DNA of 64,000 bases, taken from contig NC_015957.1 of assembly GCF_000147815.2 (NCBI RefSeq), positions 1,426,001-1,490,000 of the forward strand, in the 5' to 3' direction. The position numbers and the translations under genes were made by a program. Positions 16,426 to 25,012 of the stretch are shown piece after piece. Origin of the DNA: Streptomyces violaceusniger Tu 4113. GTDB taxonomy: Bacteria; Actinomycetota; Actinomycetes; Streptomycetales; Streptomycetaceae. The notes under the pieces are model-generated. The model was given only the letters and a program-made list of their open reading frames with translations, was not told the origin of the DNA and did not search any database. Each line of letters starts with the position of its first letter. Positions within the stretch are counted from its first letter, which is position 1.

Positions 16426-16971
16426 TCAATTCGAAAGAGATGTCGCCTCACTCAGGGAATCGCTGGTCACGGCGGTGCCCATGGCCTGAGCGGCCAGCCC
16501 TCGCAGTGGCTCTCCCGAGAGCCTGCGCACCGTCCATTCGTCCATCGGCTCCGCGCCGAGCGCGGCGTAGAAGCCGATCGCGGGCTCGTTCCAATCCAGC
16601 ACCGACCATTCGAAGCGGGCATAGCCCCGCTCCACGCAGATCCGCGCCAGCTCGGCGAGCAGCGCCCTGCCGTGGCCGCCGCCGCGGGCCCGCGGGGTGA
16701 CGTACAGATCCTCCAGATACACGCCATGGGTGCCTGTCCAGGTGGAGAAGTTACGGAACCAGAGGGCGAACCCCACCGGCCCGCCGGGCTCTCCGGCGCC
16801 GCCGGTCTCCTCGGCGATCAGCGCGAACACCGCGGGATGCGCCCCGAAGAGCGCCTCACGAAGCTGCTCCTCGGTGGCCTTCGCCTCCTGCGGAGCCCGC
16901 TCGTAGTCCGCCAGCTCGCGGATCATCGCATGGATCGCGGGGACGTCGGACGGCTTGGCTGATCGGATCAT
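16426..16971 (-). CDS. GNAT N-acetyltransferase, SSAT-like
   Basis: A 181-residue acetyltransferase beginning MIRSAKPSDVPAIHAMIREL. The acetyl-CoA loop is RGGGHGRALLAELARICVER at about residues 103-122, and the conserved WSVLDWNEPAIGFYAALGAE follows at about 128-147, which resembles spermidine/spermine acetyltransferases. The acceptor is unknown. The frame stays open upstream to beyond 17300, but the domain begins exactly at the ATG 16971. Neighbouring genes give no pathway. Confidence 0.85.
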   Translation of the reverse strand: MIRSAKPSDVPAIHAMIRELADYERAPQEAKATEEQLREALFGAHPAVFALIAEETGGAGEPGGPVGFALWFRNFSTWTGTHGVYLEDLYVTPRARGGGHGRALLAELARICVERGYARFEWSVLDWNEPAIGFYAALGAEPMDEWTVRRLSGEPLRGLAAQAMGTAVTSDSLSEATSLSN

Positions 16972-17066
16972 GTGGTGAAGGCTAGCTGCCCGGGCCGACA
17001 AACGCGGAGGTCGATCTCCCGCAATGCGCGGAAAACGCCAAGACCAGGGCGTTCGCGGAGCCGGAC

Positions 17067-17327
17067 CTACACGATGAACTGATCCACATAGCACCAGTGC
17101 CACTCCTCGCCCTCCTCGAAGCTGCGCATCACCGGATGTCCGGTCTCCTCGAAGTGCCGGGTGGCGTGCTGGTATGGCGAGGAGTCGCAGCAGCCCACGT
17201 GGCCGCACACCAGACACTTCCGAAGCTGGACAGGATGGCTGCCGACCGCCAGGCACTCGGGACAGGTGTCGGACCGCGGCTCCGGCTCGGGGCGCGGCAG
17301 TGCGGGAACATGCAGGCACTCGCTCAT
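17067..17327 (-). CDS. UBP-type zinc finger protein
   Basis: An 86-residue protein that is essentially one ZnF-UBP domain: CPECLAVGSHPVQLRKCLVCGHVGCCDSSP followed by the spaced histidines in QHATRHFEETGHPV, and an aromatic tail EEWHWCYVDQFIV. In eukaryotes the fold binds the ubiquitin C terminus; bacterial stand-alone copies have no settled role. It is a single small gene, 95 bp upstream of the acetyltransferase start on the same strand. Confidence 0.85.
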   Translation of the reverse strand: MSECLHVPALPRPEPEPRSDTCPECLAVGSHPVQLRKCLVCGHVGCCDSSPYQHATRHFEETGHPVMRSFEEGEEWHWCYVDQFIV

Positions 17328-17404
17328 GATTGCCAGACTAAAACGCCGCGTGGGCGGATCACATGGACGACCGTCGGTGCGACCGGCGGGGACGGGGTCG
17401 GTCG

Positions 17405-19015
17405 ATGGACGTATTGCCGTTGTTGATGCTGGTCGCGGGCAGTGCGGTGGTCGCCGGCGCGGCCCGCAGGACCCCGGTGCCCGCGCCGCTGTTGCTGGTC
17501 GTGGTCGGGCTCGTCGGCTCGTACGTCCCGGGGGTGCCCGACTACACCCTGGACCCGCATATCGTGCTGCCCCTGGTGCTGCCGCCGTTGCTGCACAGCG
17601 CCGCGTTGGACAGCTCGTATCTGGATCTGCGCGCCAATCTGCGGCCGATCGCGCTGCTGTCGGTCGGGTATGTGCTCTTTGCCACGGTCGCGGTCGGCGT
17701 GGTCGCCCATCTGGTGATCCCGGGGCTGCCGCTGACCGCCGCGCTGGTGCTGGGCGCGGTGGTCGCGCCGCCGGACGCCGTGGCCGCCACCGCCATCGCC
17801 CGCCGGATCGGGCTGCCTTCCCGGCTCACCACGCTCCTGCAGGGCGAGTCCCTGTTCAACGACGCGACCGCGATCACCGCCTACCGGGTGGCGCTGGCCG
17901 CGGCGGTGGGGGAGGGCGTGAGCTGGGCCGAGGGCCTGCGGGAGTTCGCCTTCGCGGCCGTGGGCGGCGTGGTGGTCGGGCTGATCCTGATGGTGCCGCT
18001 GCACTGGCTGCGCATCCGGATGCGGGATCCGCTGCTGCAGAACACCCTCTCGCTGCTCATCCCCTTCGTCGCCTATGCCACCGCCGAGCAGTTCCAGGCG
18101 TCGGGTGTGCTGGCCGTCGTGGTGGTCGGGCTCTACCTCGGACACCACTCCTGGCAGGTCGACTTCGCGACTCGGCTCCAGGAGGCCGCGGTCTGGCGGA
18201 TGATCGACTTCGTGCTGGAGTCGGCGGTGTTCGCGCTGATCGGGCTGCAACTGCGGGTCGTGCTGGGTGGCCTGGGTGAGTACGGGGCGGGCGAGGCCGC
18301 CTGGTACGCGGCCGTCGTCTTCCTGACCGTGGTGGCCGCCCGCTACGTCTGGGTCTTCCCCTCGACGTTCGTGCCGCGCATGCTCTTCCCCGGGATCCGC
18401 GAGCGCGAGCCCGGCACCAACTGGACCGCGCCGGTCGTCATCGGCTGGGCCGGGATGCGCGGGGTGGTCTCGCTGGCCATCGCCTTCTCGATCCCGCAGA
18501 CCATTCACGGCGGGGAACCCTTCCCGGCCCGCAATCTGATCCTCTTCCTGACCTTCACGACCGTCATCGGCACCCTGGTCGTCCATGGGCTCACCCTGCC
18601 GTCCCTGATCCGGCTGCTCGGGCTCCCGGGCCGCGATCCACGGGCCGAGACCCTCGCCGAGGCACAGGCGCAGAACCAGGCGTCACTGGCGGCCGAGAGC
18701 CGCCTGGGGGAGCTGCTCGACGATGAGCGCAACGCCCTGCCCCCGCCGCTCGCCGACCGGCTGCGCACCGTGCTGGAACAGCGCCGCAACGCCGTATGGG
18801 AGCGTCTCGGGGCGGTCAACGAGGTGACCGGCGAATCGGCGGACGACACCTATCGGAGGCTGTCCCGGGAGATGATCGAGGCCGAGCGGAAGGTGTTCGT
18901 GGACCTGCGGGACGCCCGGCGGATCGACGAGGAGATGCTGCGGTCGCTGCTGCGGCGGCTGGACCTGGAGGAGGCGGCGCTCTACCGGGAGGGGGCCGCG
19001 GAGGAGGGGGCCTGA
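17405..19015 (+). CDS. CPA1-family Na+/H+ antiporter (NhaP-like)
   Basis: A 536-residue membrane protein with about 12 helices in the first 410 residues. It carries the CPA1 signatures APPDAVAATAIARRIGLPSR and LLQGESLFNDATAI, where the Asp residues bind the cation. A cytoplasmic C-terminal tail of about 120 residues is rich in Glu/Arg helices. The start is ATG 17405 (MDVLPLLMLVAGSAVV); an upstream in-frame ATG at 17363 would add a basic stretch and has no better ribosome site. Role: Na+ or K+ efflux and pH control. Confidence 0.87.
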   Translation: MDVLPLLMLVAGSAVVAGAARRTPVPAPLLLVVVGLVGSYVPGVPDYTLDPHIVLPLVLPPLLHSAALDSSYLDLRANLRPIALLSVGYVLFATVAVGVVAHLVIPGLPLTAALVLGAVVAPPDAVAATAIARRIGLPSRLTTLLQGESLFNDATAITAYRVALAAAVGEGVSWAEGLREFAFAAVGGVVVGLILMVPLHWLRIRMRDPLLQNTLSLLIPFVAYATAEQFQASGVLAVVVVGLYLGHHSWQVDFATRLQEAAVWRMIDFVLESAVFALIGLQLRVVLGGLGEYGAGEAAWYAAVVFLTVVAARYVWVFPSTFVPRMLFPGIREREPGTNWTAPVVIGWAGMRGVVSLAIAFSIPQTIHGGEPFPARNLILFLTFTTVIGTLVVHGLTLPSLIRLLGLPGRDPRAETLAEAQAQNQASLAAESRLGELLDDERNALPPPLADRLRTVLEQRRNAVWERLGAVNEVTGESADDTYRRLSREMIEAERKVFVDLRDARRIDEEMLRSLLRRLDLEEAALYREGAAEEGA

Positions 19016-19036
19016 GGCCCCGGCCCCTCCGCGGCC
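18994..19036. terminator. Terminator overlapping the antiporter stop codon
   Basis: GGCCGCGGAGG (18994-19004) pairs with CCTCCGCGGCC (19026-19036), enclosing a second perfect hairpin, GGGGCC-TGA-GGCCCC at 19007-19021, whose loop is the TGA stop of the antiporter gene. It lies between convergent genes. Confidence 0.7.
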
Positions 19037-19066
19037 GTCCAGCGCCCATGCTGCCGGGCGAGGGTG

Positions 19067-19657
19067 CTACTTGAGCCGCTCGTGGATCCGGTCGCGCATC
19101 GCGGCCATGGTGAAGCCGCGCGGATCCACCTTGCCCGGCTGCCATTCGAGGTGGCCGATCACCGAGCGCTCGGTCCAGCCGTGATGGCGGCACACGGCCG
19201 CCGCGGCCCGTGCGATCGCGTCGAGCTGGGCCTCGGGCCACGGGTCCTCGCCGTCGCCCAGGTTCTCGCATTCGAAGCCGTAGAAGGCGCGGTTGCCGTC
19301 GGTGTTCGCCTCGTTGTCGGGCGGCAGGGCCTTCTCGGCGATCACCGCCCGCAGGACGTCGTCGTCGCCAAGACCGGCGTGGTTGGCGCGGCCGTAGCCG
19401 ACCAGATGGACGCCGCCGTCCTTGGCGATCACGCCGTGGCACAGCGGGCCGGGCAGCCCCTCGAAGCCGTCCCGGCAGATCTCCACCGTCTCCTCGGTGC
19501 CGGAGGTGACGGTGTGGTGGATCATCACCCCGTGCACCGGGCCCCACGGGCCCTTGTGGTTTCTGTTGTGGTCCCGCCAGTCGCCGACCTGCGTCACCCG
19601 CACGCCCTCGTTCGTCAGCGCCGCCAGGAAGTCCCCCGCGGACATGGGTGAGGCCAT
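19067..19657 (-). CDS. N-acetylmuramoyl-L-alanine amidase (Amidase_2/PGRP fold)
   Basis: A 196-residue amidase domain with no signal peptide. It shows the zinc-binding HHT at about residue 47 (GVMIHHTVTSGTEE), the core GFECENLGDGEDPWPEAQLDA, and the late ligand region SVIGHLEWQPGKVDPRG. Enzymes of this type cut the bond between muramic acid and the peptide stem. The lack of a secretion signal makes it resemble a phage-type or immunity-like lysin, although no phage genes surround it. Confidence 0.82.
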   Translation of the reverse strand: MASPMSAGDFLAALTNEGVRVTQVGDWRDHNRNHKGPWGPVHGVMIHHTVTSGTEETVEICRDGFEGLPGPLCHGVIAKDGGVHLVGYGRANHAGLGDDDVLRAVIAEKALPPDNEANTDGNRAFYGFECENLGDGEDPWPEAQLDAIARAAAAVCRHHGWTERSVIGHLEWQPGKVDPRGFTMAAMRDRIHERLK

Positions 19658-19827
19658 GACCGCCTCCGTTCTGGTCGTACGGCGGGCCCCGGTCGTGGTC
19701 CGCCTCGTTCATCCGCTTGCTTACCCATCGCACGCACATAAACACATGGGGTGATGGATGGTGGGGGGCGCGTTATCGTGCGAGCCGATCCATCCGTTCC
19801 ACATCGCACCGGGAGACGCACCGCACC

Positions 19828-20739
19828 ATGGACTACCAGGCAGTGCTGGACGAGGTCGCGGCCCAGGTGAAACCGCAGATCGGCCGGGGCCGGGTGGCGC
19901 AGTACATCCCGGCGCTCGCCTCGGTGGACGCGGACCGCTTCGGGATCGCCCTCGCCGATGTCGACGGCCATGTCACCGGGGTCGGCGACTGGGAGCGGCC
20001 GTTCTCGGTGCAGTCCATCTCCAAGGCGTTCAGCCTCGCGCTCGTCCTCGCCGACGACGGCGAGAAGCTGTGGCGGCGGGTCGGCCGGGAGCCCTCGGGC
20101 AATCCCTTCAACTCCCTGGTGCAACTGGAGTACGAGAACGGCATCCCGCGCAATCCGTTCATCAACGCCGGGGCGCTCGTCGTCACCGACCGGCTGCAGA
20201 CCCTTACCGGCGACGCCAGCACCACCATGCTGGACTTCCTGCGCGCCGAGAGCGGCAATCCGGACCTCGCCTTCGACCAGGAGGTCGCCGTCTCCGAGTC
20301 CGCCCATGGCGACCGTAATGCCGCCGTCGCGCACTTCATGGCGAGCTACGGCAACCTCCACAACCCGGTGCCGACCGTCCTGGAGCACTACTTCTGGCAG
20401 TGCTCGATCGAGATGAGCTGCCGCGACCTGGCCCTGGCCGGCGGCTTCCTGGCCCGCCACGGGCTGCGCGCGGACGGCTCGCGGCTGCTGTCGCAGAGCG
20501 AGGCGAAGCGGGTCAACGCGGTCATGCTCACCTGCGGCACGTACGACGCGGCGGGCGACTTCGCCTACCGCGTCGGACTGCCCGGCAAGAGCGGCGTCGG
20601 CGGCGGCATCGTCGCGGTGGTCCCCGGCCGCTGCACGCTGTGCGTCTGGAGCCCCGGCCTCGACGCCCGCGGCAACTCGGTGGCCGGAGTGGCGGCCCTG
20701 GACCACTTCACCACGCTGACCGGCTGGTCCGTCTTCTAG
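19828..20739 (+). CDS. glsA: Glutaminase (GlsA family)
   Basis: A 303-residue serine-dependent glutaminase converting glutamine to glutamate and ammonia. It has the beta-lactamase-like catalytic SxxK in FSVQSISKAFSLAL (about residues 62-75), the family block NPFNSLVQLEYENGIPRNPF (about 92-111), and INAGALVVTD next to it. The C terminus GKSGVGGGIVAVVPG is also conserved. ATG 19828 is the start; the frame is open further upstream, but that sequence is not glutaminase-like. It is monocistronic as far as can be seen. Confidence 0.92.
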   Translation: MDYQAVLDEVAAQVKPQIGRGRVAQYIPALASVDADRFGIALADVDGHVTGVGDWERPFSVQSISKAFSLALVLADDGEKLWRRVGREPSGNPFNSLVQLEYENGIPRNPFINAGALVVTDRLQTLTGDASTTMLDFLRAESGNPDLAFDQEVAVSESAHGDRNAAVAHFMASYGNLHNPVPTVLEHYFWQCSIEMSCRDLALAGGFLARHGLRADGSRLLSQSEAKRVNAVMLTCGTYDAAGDFAYRVGLPGKSGVGGGIVAVVPGRCTLCVWSPGLDARGNSVAGVAALDHFTTLTGWSVF

Positions 20740-20827
20740 CGGCGGCGGGCGCGGCGGCGGAGGTGGCGCTCGGCCTGGCGCGGCGGGAGCATGGAGAGTA
20801 GTGGTGGTGAGCAGGAGGTGTACCGCC

Positions 20828-21052
20828 ATGCAGCATGAGATGCGCGCCGAATACGAGGAGGGCAGCTCCGGCCGGGTCGCGGGCGCGCCCGTCAAGATCT
20901 GGCACATGGTCCGCGCGAACGGAACGACCGCGATGTGCGGGCGGGAGCTGGACCCGGACGCCGAGACCCAGGCCGCCGATCTGTGGGCCACGGGTGACTC
21001 GGGGCCCTTCTGTCACTCGTGCGGTGCGATGTATCTGCGCGAGGTCCCTTGA
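20828..21052 (+). CDS. Small conserved protein with three cysteines
   Basis: A 74-residue protein, MQHEMRAEYEEGSSGR onward, with MCGRELDPDAE and a C-terminal CHSC (FCHSCGAMYL) that could bind zinc together with the earlier Cys. AGGAGG stands 9 nt before the ATG. The AraC-type gene starts at its stop codon, implying coupling. Function not recognised. Confidence 0.7.
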   Translation: MQHEMRAEYEEGSSGRVAGAPVKIWHMVRANGTTAMCGRELDPDAETQAADLWATGDSGPFCHSCGAMYLREVP

Positions 21053-21834
21053 GCGAGCACGGGGAGCCTGAAGACCGGGAGTGCGACGCCTACCGGGAGC
21101 GAAGGGCGCTGCTCGGCCGCGGCGCCGCGGTGTGGACCCGTACGGCCGGCACCGGGCCGCAGCGGGTGCTCCCGGACGGCTGCACGGATCTGATCTGGAG
21201 CGAGGCGGGACCCGACGGCGAGCTGCTGGTCGCCGGGCCGGACACGCGCGCCCGTCTCGCCCCCGGCCCGCCCGGCACCCGCGCCGTGGGCCTGCGTTTC
21301 GCCCCGGGCCAGGGCCCCGCCGTGCTCGGCGTACCGGCGCATGAACTCCGCGATCAGCTCGTGCCGTTGGCCGCGCTCTGGCCGGGCGCGGAGGTCCGGC
21401 GGCTGGCCGAGCGGATCGCCGACGCCGAGCGGATCGCCGACACCGAGCGGACGGCCGCGCGGCAGGCCGCCCAGGGCCGCCTGCTGGAGGACGCCGCCCT
21501 GGGCCGCCTGCGGACGGCGGAGCCGCCCGATCCGGTGCTCGCCGCGGTCGTCGCCGGGGTCTCGCGCGGGACGGGCGTGGCCGGGATCGCCGCCGCCGTG
21601 GGGCTGGGGGAGCGGCAGTTGCACCGCCGCTCCCTCGCCGCGTTCGGCTACGGCCCCAAGACGCTCGGCCGGGTGCTGCGGCTGAACCGGGCCCTGGACC
21701 TGGCGCGCACCGGCGTCCCCTTCGCGGCGGGCGCGGCCACGGCGGGCTACGCCGACCAGGCACATCTCGCCCGCGAGGTCAGGACCCTGACCGGCGTCCC
21801 CCTGGGCCGTCTGCTTCAGGGGTCAGGAGGGTAG
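21049..21834 (+). CDS. AraC-family transcriptional regulator
   Basis: A 261-residue protein with a DUF6597-type N-terminal region (VLPDGCTDLIWSEAGPDGEL, then VGLRFAPGQGPAVLGVPAHE) and a C-terminal AraC helix-turn-helix pair (GVAGIAAAVGLGERQLHRRS; AGYADQAHLAREVRTLTGVP). The start is inferred as TTG 21049, which overlaps the preceding stop. A local 18-bp duplication (21409-21444) repeats RIADAE/RIADTE in the linker. The last 12 bp overlap the convergent VOC gene. Target unknown. Confidence 0.8.
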   Translation: MSEHGEPEDRECDAYRERRALLGRGAAVWTRTAGTGPQRVLPDGCTDLIWSEAGPDGELLVAGPDTRARLAPGPPGTRAVGLRFAPGQGPAVLGVPAHELRDQLVPLAALWPGAEVRRLAERIADAERIADTERTAARQAAQGRLLEDAALGRLRTAEPPDPVLAAVVAGVSRGTGVAGIAAAVGLGERQLHRRSLAAFGYGPKTLGRVLRLNRALDLARTGVPFAAGAATAGYADQAHLAREVRTLTGVPLGRLLQGSGG

Positions 21835-22218
21835 CGGGGCGAAGAGGTCCAGGCTGTTGCCGTCGGGGTCGAGGACCGTCGCGTAGCGCTGGCCCCACGG
21901 CGCGTCCCACGGCTCCTTCTTTCCGCGTACGCCCGCCCCCACGAGGTCCTGGTAGGTCTTGTCCACATCGGCCGGGCTGTCGCAGGCGAAGGCCAGCGCC
22001 ACCTGGTGGGAGCCGCTCGGCGGCGTCCACTCCGGGTCGAAGGAGCGCACCGTCTCGACGGTGTCCCACATCAGCCGCGCCCCGCCGGGCAGGGCGGCCT
22101 CGGCGTGCGGCTGGGCGTCGGCCTCGGCGGGGATGTCGAGGCCGAGGCGGCGGTAGAAGGCGAGGGAGGTGGCCAGGTCGGCGACGACCAGGCCGATGGC
22201 GTTGAATCGTGCTGTCAT
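21823..22218 (-). CDS. VOC/glyoxalase-family protein
   Basis: A 131-residue vicinal-oxygen-chelate domain beginning MTARFNAIGLVVADLATSLAFYRRLG and ending YATVLDPDGNSLDLFAPLPS, the usual bounds of a single VOC module. Metal-ligand positions are partly present (Glu in the late DPDGNSLDLF is replaced by Asp), so enzymatic activity is uncertain; many such proteins bind antibiotics or have unknown jobs. It is convergent with the AraC regulator, overlapping by 12 bp. Confidence 0.82.
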   Translation of the reverse strand: MTARFNAIGLVVADLATSLAFYRRLGLDIPAEADAQPHAEAALPGGARLMWDTVETVRSFDPEWTPPSGSHQVALAFACDSPADVDKTYQDLVGAGVRGKKEPWDAPWGQRYATVLDPDGNSLDLFAPLPS

Positions 22219-22319
22219 ACGGGCAGCGTAGGCAGCGGGCCGACGGCCGGTCTTGAACGAATCGGACGTCCTGGTGGAGGCGGCCGGGGCGCCGCCGGAG
22301 GTTTTGCAGGACGCGGCAG

Positions 22320-23258
22320 TCAGGGGCAGTGGATGACCTGGCCGGCGTACGACAGATTGCCGCCGAAGCCGAAGAGCAGCACCGGGGCGCCGGAGGCCAC
22401 TTCCCCGCGCTCGACCAGCTTGGAGAGGGCGAGCGGAATGCTGGCCGCCGAGGTGTTGCCGGACTCCACCACATCGCGGGCGATCACCGCGTTGACAGCG
22501 CCCAGCTTGTGGGCGACCGGCTCGATGATCCGCAGATTGGCCTGGTGCAGCACGACACCGGCCAGGTCCTCCGGGGAGATCCCGGCCCGTTCGCACACCT
22601 GCCGCGCGATCGGCGGCAGGTGGGTGGTGGCCCAGCGGTAGACGGTCTGGCCCTCCTGCGCGAAGCGGGGCGGTGTGCCCTCGATACGGACCGCGCCGCC
22701 CATCTCCGGGACCGAGCCCCACACCACCGGGCCGACACCCGGCCGCTCGGCGGCCACCACCACGGCCGCGCCCGCGCCGTCGCCGGTCAGGACGCAGGTG
22801 GAGCGGTCGGTCCAGTCGGTGGCCGCGCTGAACTTGTCGGCGCCGATCACCAGGGCCGCGGTGGCCGCCCCGGCCCGGATGGTGTGGTCGGCGGTGGCCA
22901 GGGCGTGGGTGAAACCGGCGCACACCACATTGAGGTCCATGGTGGCGGGGGAGGCGAGCCCGAGCCGGGCGGCGACCCGGGCCGCCATGTTGGGGCTGCG
23001 GTCGATCGCCGTGCAGGTGGCGACGAGCACGAGGTCGATGTCGGAGGGGGCCAGCCCGCTGTGGGCCAGCGCCTTGGCGGCGGCTGCCGCCGCCATCTCG
23101 TCGACCGTTTCGTCGGGGCGGGCCAGATGCCGGGTGCGGATGCCGACCCGGCTGCGGATCCACTCGTCGCTGGTGTCGACCATGGCCGCGAGGTCCTCGT
23201 TGCCGAGCACCTTCGCGGGCTGGTAGTGGCCGAGTGCCAGTACGTGTGAGCCGGTCAT
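22320..23258 (-). CDS. Stand-alone 3-oxoacyl-ACP synthase III (KAS III/FabH-like)
   Basis: A 312-residue thiolase-fold condensing enzyme. The nucleophilic Cys is in DLNVVCAGFTHALA (about residue 110). The His and Asn of the triad are in LHQANLRIIEP and ESGNTSAASIPLAL, both as in FabH. KAS III starts fatty acid or polyketide chains from acyl-CoA. No carrier protein or other fatty-acid gene is adjacent, so it is likely an auxiliary priming enzyme or acyltransferase. AAGGGG precedes the ATG. A palindrome lies 123 bp upstream. Confidence 0.88.
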   Translation of the reverse strand: MTGSHVLALGHYQPAKVLGNEDLAAMVDTSDEWIRSRVGIRTRHLARPDETVDEMAAAAAAKALAHSGLAPSDIDLVLVATCTAIDRSPNMAARVAARLGLASPATMDLNVVCAGFTHALATADHTIRAGAATAALVIGADKFSAATDWTDRSTCVLTGDGAGAAVVVAAERPGVGPVVWGSVPEMGGAVRIEGTPPRFAQEGQTVYRWATTHLPPIARQVCERAGISPEDLAGVVLHQANLRIIEPVAHKLGAVNAVIARDVVESGNTSAASIPLALSKLVERGEVASGAPVLLFGFGGNLSYAGQVIHCP

Positions 23259-23380
23259 CGGTCATCCCCTTCGCGCCAGTGCCGACGTATCCGCGCCGAT
23301 TGCGGAGATCTCGACGCACAGTCTGCGGTGTGTCCAGTGTTGAGCGGAGCAGACGTGCCGTGCGCTCGGCCTACTCACCA

Positions 23381-23397
23381 ATCTTGGGCGCCAAGAT
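23381..23397. promoter_or_regulatory. Inverted repeat upstream of the KAS III gene
   Basis: ATCTTGG-GCG-CCAAGAT, with perfect 7-bp arms, lies between the HAD gene stop (23467) and the KAS III start (23258), both on the minus strand. It may be an operator for the latter or a short terminator for the former. Confidence 0.35.
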
Positions 23398-23466
23398 CTG
23401 GAGTTTTCGACCTTTCCCCGGTGGGGGGTGATCGGCGGTGGCGGAAGGGGATGACCTGACCGTGAC

Positions 23467-24126
23467 TCAGGAAAGCTGGCCGTCGTAGTCCGGGAGCTTG
23501 AAGGACTTCTCGGCGTGGCCGCCGCTGATGTCGGTGGGGCTGTTGCCGATGTTGGCGATGATCGTGTAGCCGTTCTTCTCGATCTCCGCCCGCTTGGCGG
23601 TCTTGTAGTCGGCCACGTGTCGGAAGAGATCCGGCAGGTGGCGTACGTACAGACCGGCGACCGAGTAGCCGACCTTGTCCAGGTTGTACTCGGTCGGCCA
23701 GGAGATGATGCCGGGCCGCGCGGTGACGAAGAAGATGGCCACGCCGCGGTCGTGCGCGTACTGGGAGAGCTTCAGGACCGGCTCGACGGGGGGCTGGGGG
23801 AAGGTGAAGCCGAAGTCCGTCTCCAGCGAGGTGTTGTCGATGTCCAGGACGATGGCCTGCTTCTCGCCCGAGGGGTTGGCGGTGCGCTCCTCGATGTAGG
23901 GGCGGGCCTGCTCGTCGATGATGGCGCGAACATCGCGCTGCCAGGTCTCGTAGTCGACGTCCTCGGCGGCGGTGGCGCTCGACGGCGCCGCCGTGGCCGC
24001 CGTGGTGGCCGTGGTGCCGGGGGTGGCGGCGGTCGCCGTGGTGGCCGTTCCGCCGACGCCGATGGCGAGGGCGACGACCACCGTCGTCATGCCGAGCCGC
24101 CGTGATCGCACGCGTCCTGCTGTCAT
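23467..24126 (-). CDS. Secreted HAD-family acid phosphatase
   Basis: A 219-residue protein with a Sec-type signal (MTAGRVRSRRLGMTTVVVAL; Ala-rich cleavage near residue 33), an Ala/Thr-rich linker, and a class B acid phosphatase-like HAD domain. Motif I is AIVLDIDNTSLETDFGF (about residues 92-108), motif II VAIFFVTARPG, and the late motif IANIGNSPTDI. It is probably an extracellular phosphomonoesterase. The signal region carries a stretch of roughly 15 Thr/Ala residues (TTATTAATAAPSSAT), likely a flexible spacer. Confidence 0.85.
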   Translation of the reverse strand: MTAGRVRSRRLGMTTVVVALAIGVGGTATTATAATPGTTATTAATAAPSSATAAEDVDYETWQRDVRAIIDEQARPYIEERTANPSGEKQAIVLDIDNTSLETDFGFTFPQPPVEPVLKLSQYAHDRGVAIFFVTARPGIISWPTEYNLDKVGYSVAGLYVRHLPDLFRHVADYKTAKRAEIEKNGYTIIANIGNSPTDISGGHAEKSFKLPDYDGQLS

Positions 24127-24391
24127 CGGTCACATCCTTCACTTCGAGGCGATTGCCGGATGGCATGCTCACGGCTCCCGGTGGACTTGAGAAGACCCCT
24201 GCTTTACCGGCGAGTAACAGTTCGCGGCCGAGGGGTCTTAATAGGCCAACGACATGTGCCGCGCCGTTCGTTGACTGGTCAGCCGGTAGATGGGTATGTC
24301 ATCTACTGAAGGGCCGGCCTGGACCCCGGCGATGACCGGCGTGGCCGCGGGCTCCGGTGTCGCGCGCCTCCACCAGGTCAAGGAGGCTTGC

Positions 24392-24784
24392 ATGTTCGAT
24401 GATCGGCCCGCCTTCGGCGTCCGAGTCCACGCACTCGGCGGCGTCACCGTCGCCGAGATCGCGGGAGAGTTGGACATCTTCGCCGCGGGGCGGATCGTGG
24501 CTCGGCTCGATTCCCTCATCCAGGCACGGTGTCCGGATCTGGTCCTGGACCTACGGCCGGTCACCTTCCTGGACTGTGCCGGATTGTCGTTACTGTGCCG
24601 ATTGCGCAATCGCGTGCTGGAGCGGGACGGGCGGCTGCGGCTCGTCATCGACGAACCGCGGTTTGTGCGGCTGCTGCGCATGGTCCGGCTGGACGACGCG
24701 TTCGAGGTACTGGAGGATCTGACTCCGGCGATCGCGGGGGTGGCGGGTCCGGTGGCCGGAGGGGGCGGTGATGCCTTCGCCTAG
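24392..24784 (+). CDS. STAS-domain anti-sigma factor antagonist (contains a TTA codon)
   Basis: A 130-residue single STAS domain, MFDDRPAFGVRVHALGGVTV onward, with the phospho-acceptor loop VTFLDCAGLSLLCRLRNRV. The usual Asp-Ser is Asp-Cys here, so classical serine phosphorylation at that site is doubtful. The Leu codon at 24590-24592 is TTA, which requires the bldA tRNA in Streptomyces. AAGGAGG precedes the ATG. It is followed 228 bp later by a paralogue with the same architecture. The 265 bp upstream of this gene, shared with the divergent HAD gene, gave no diagnostic motif. Confidence 0.87.
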   Translation: MFDDRPAFGVRVHALGGVTVAEIAGELDIFAAGRIVARLDSLIQARCPDLVLDLRPVTFLDCAGLSLLCRLRNRVLERDGRLRLVIDEPRFVRLLRMVRLDDAFEVLEDLTPAIAGVAGPVAGGGGDAFA

Positions 24785-25012
24785 GCCGTATCTGACCAAG
24801 TGTCAATAGTAAGAACCGAAATTCACTCGGACGAGCGGTATTCACCGGCGGAATGCTGCGTTCCTACCTCTGTAACCGGCGGTCACCCCTTTACGCTCGC
24901 GAGACGTCGCCCAAGGACCCGGCGGATTCACGCCCGATGCCCGACCCTGCCCGCTTCCGGGACCCTGACGAAGGTGAGAGGGGGCAGTGTGCCGTTCCGA
25001 GGGGATATCGCG

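Noticed and set aside
16426..17319. Acetyltransferase with a 116-residue N-terminal extension
   Set aside because: The extension overlaps the UBP-finger gene, has no domain similarity and the GNAT fold starts exactly at the internal ATG.
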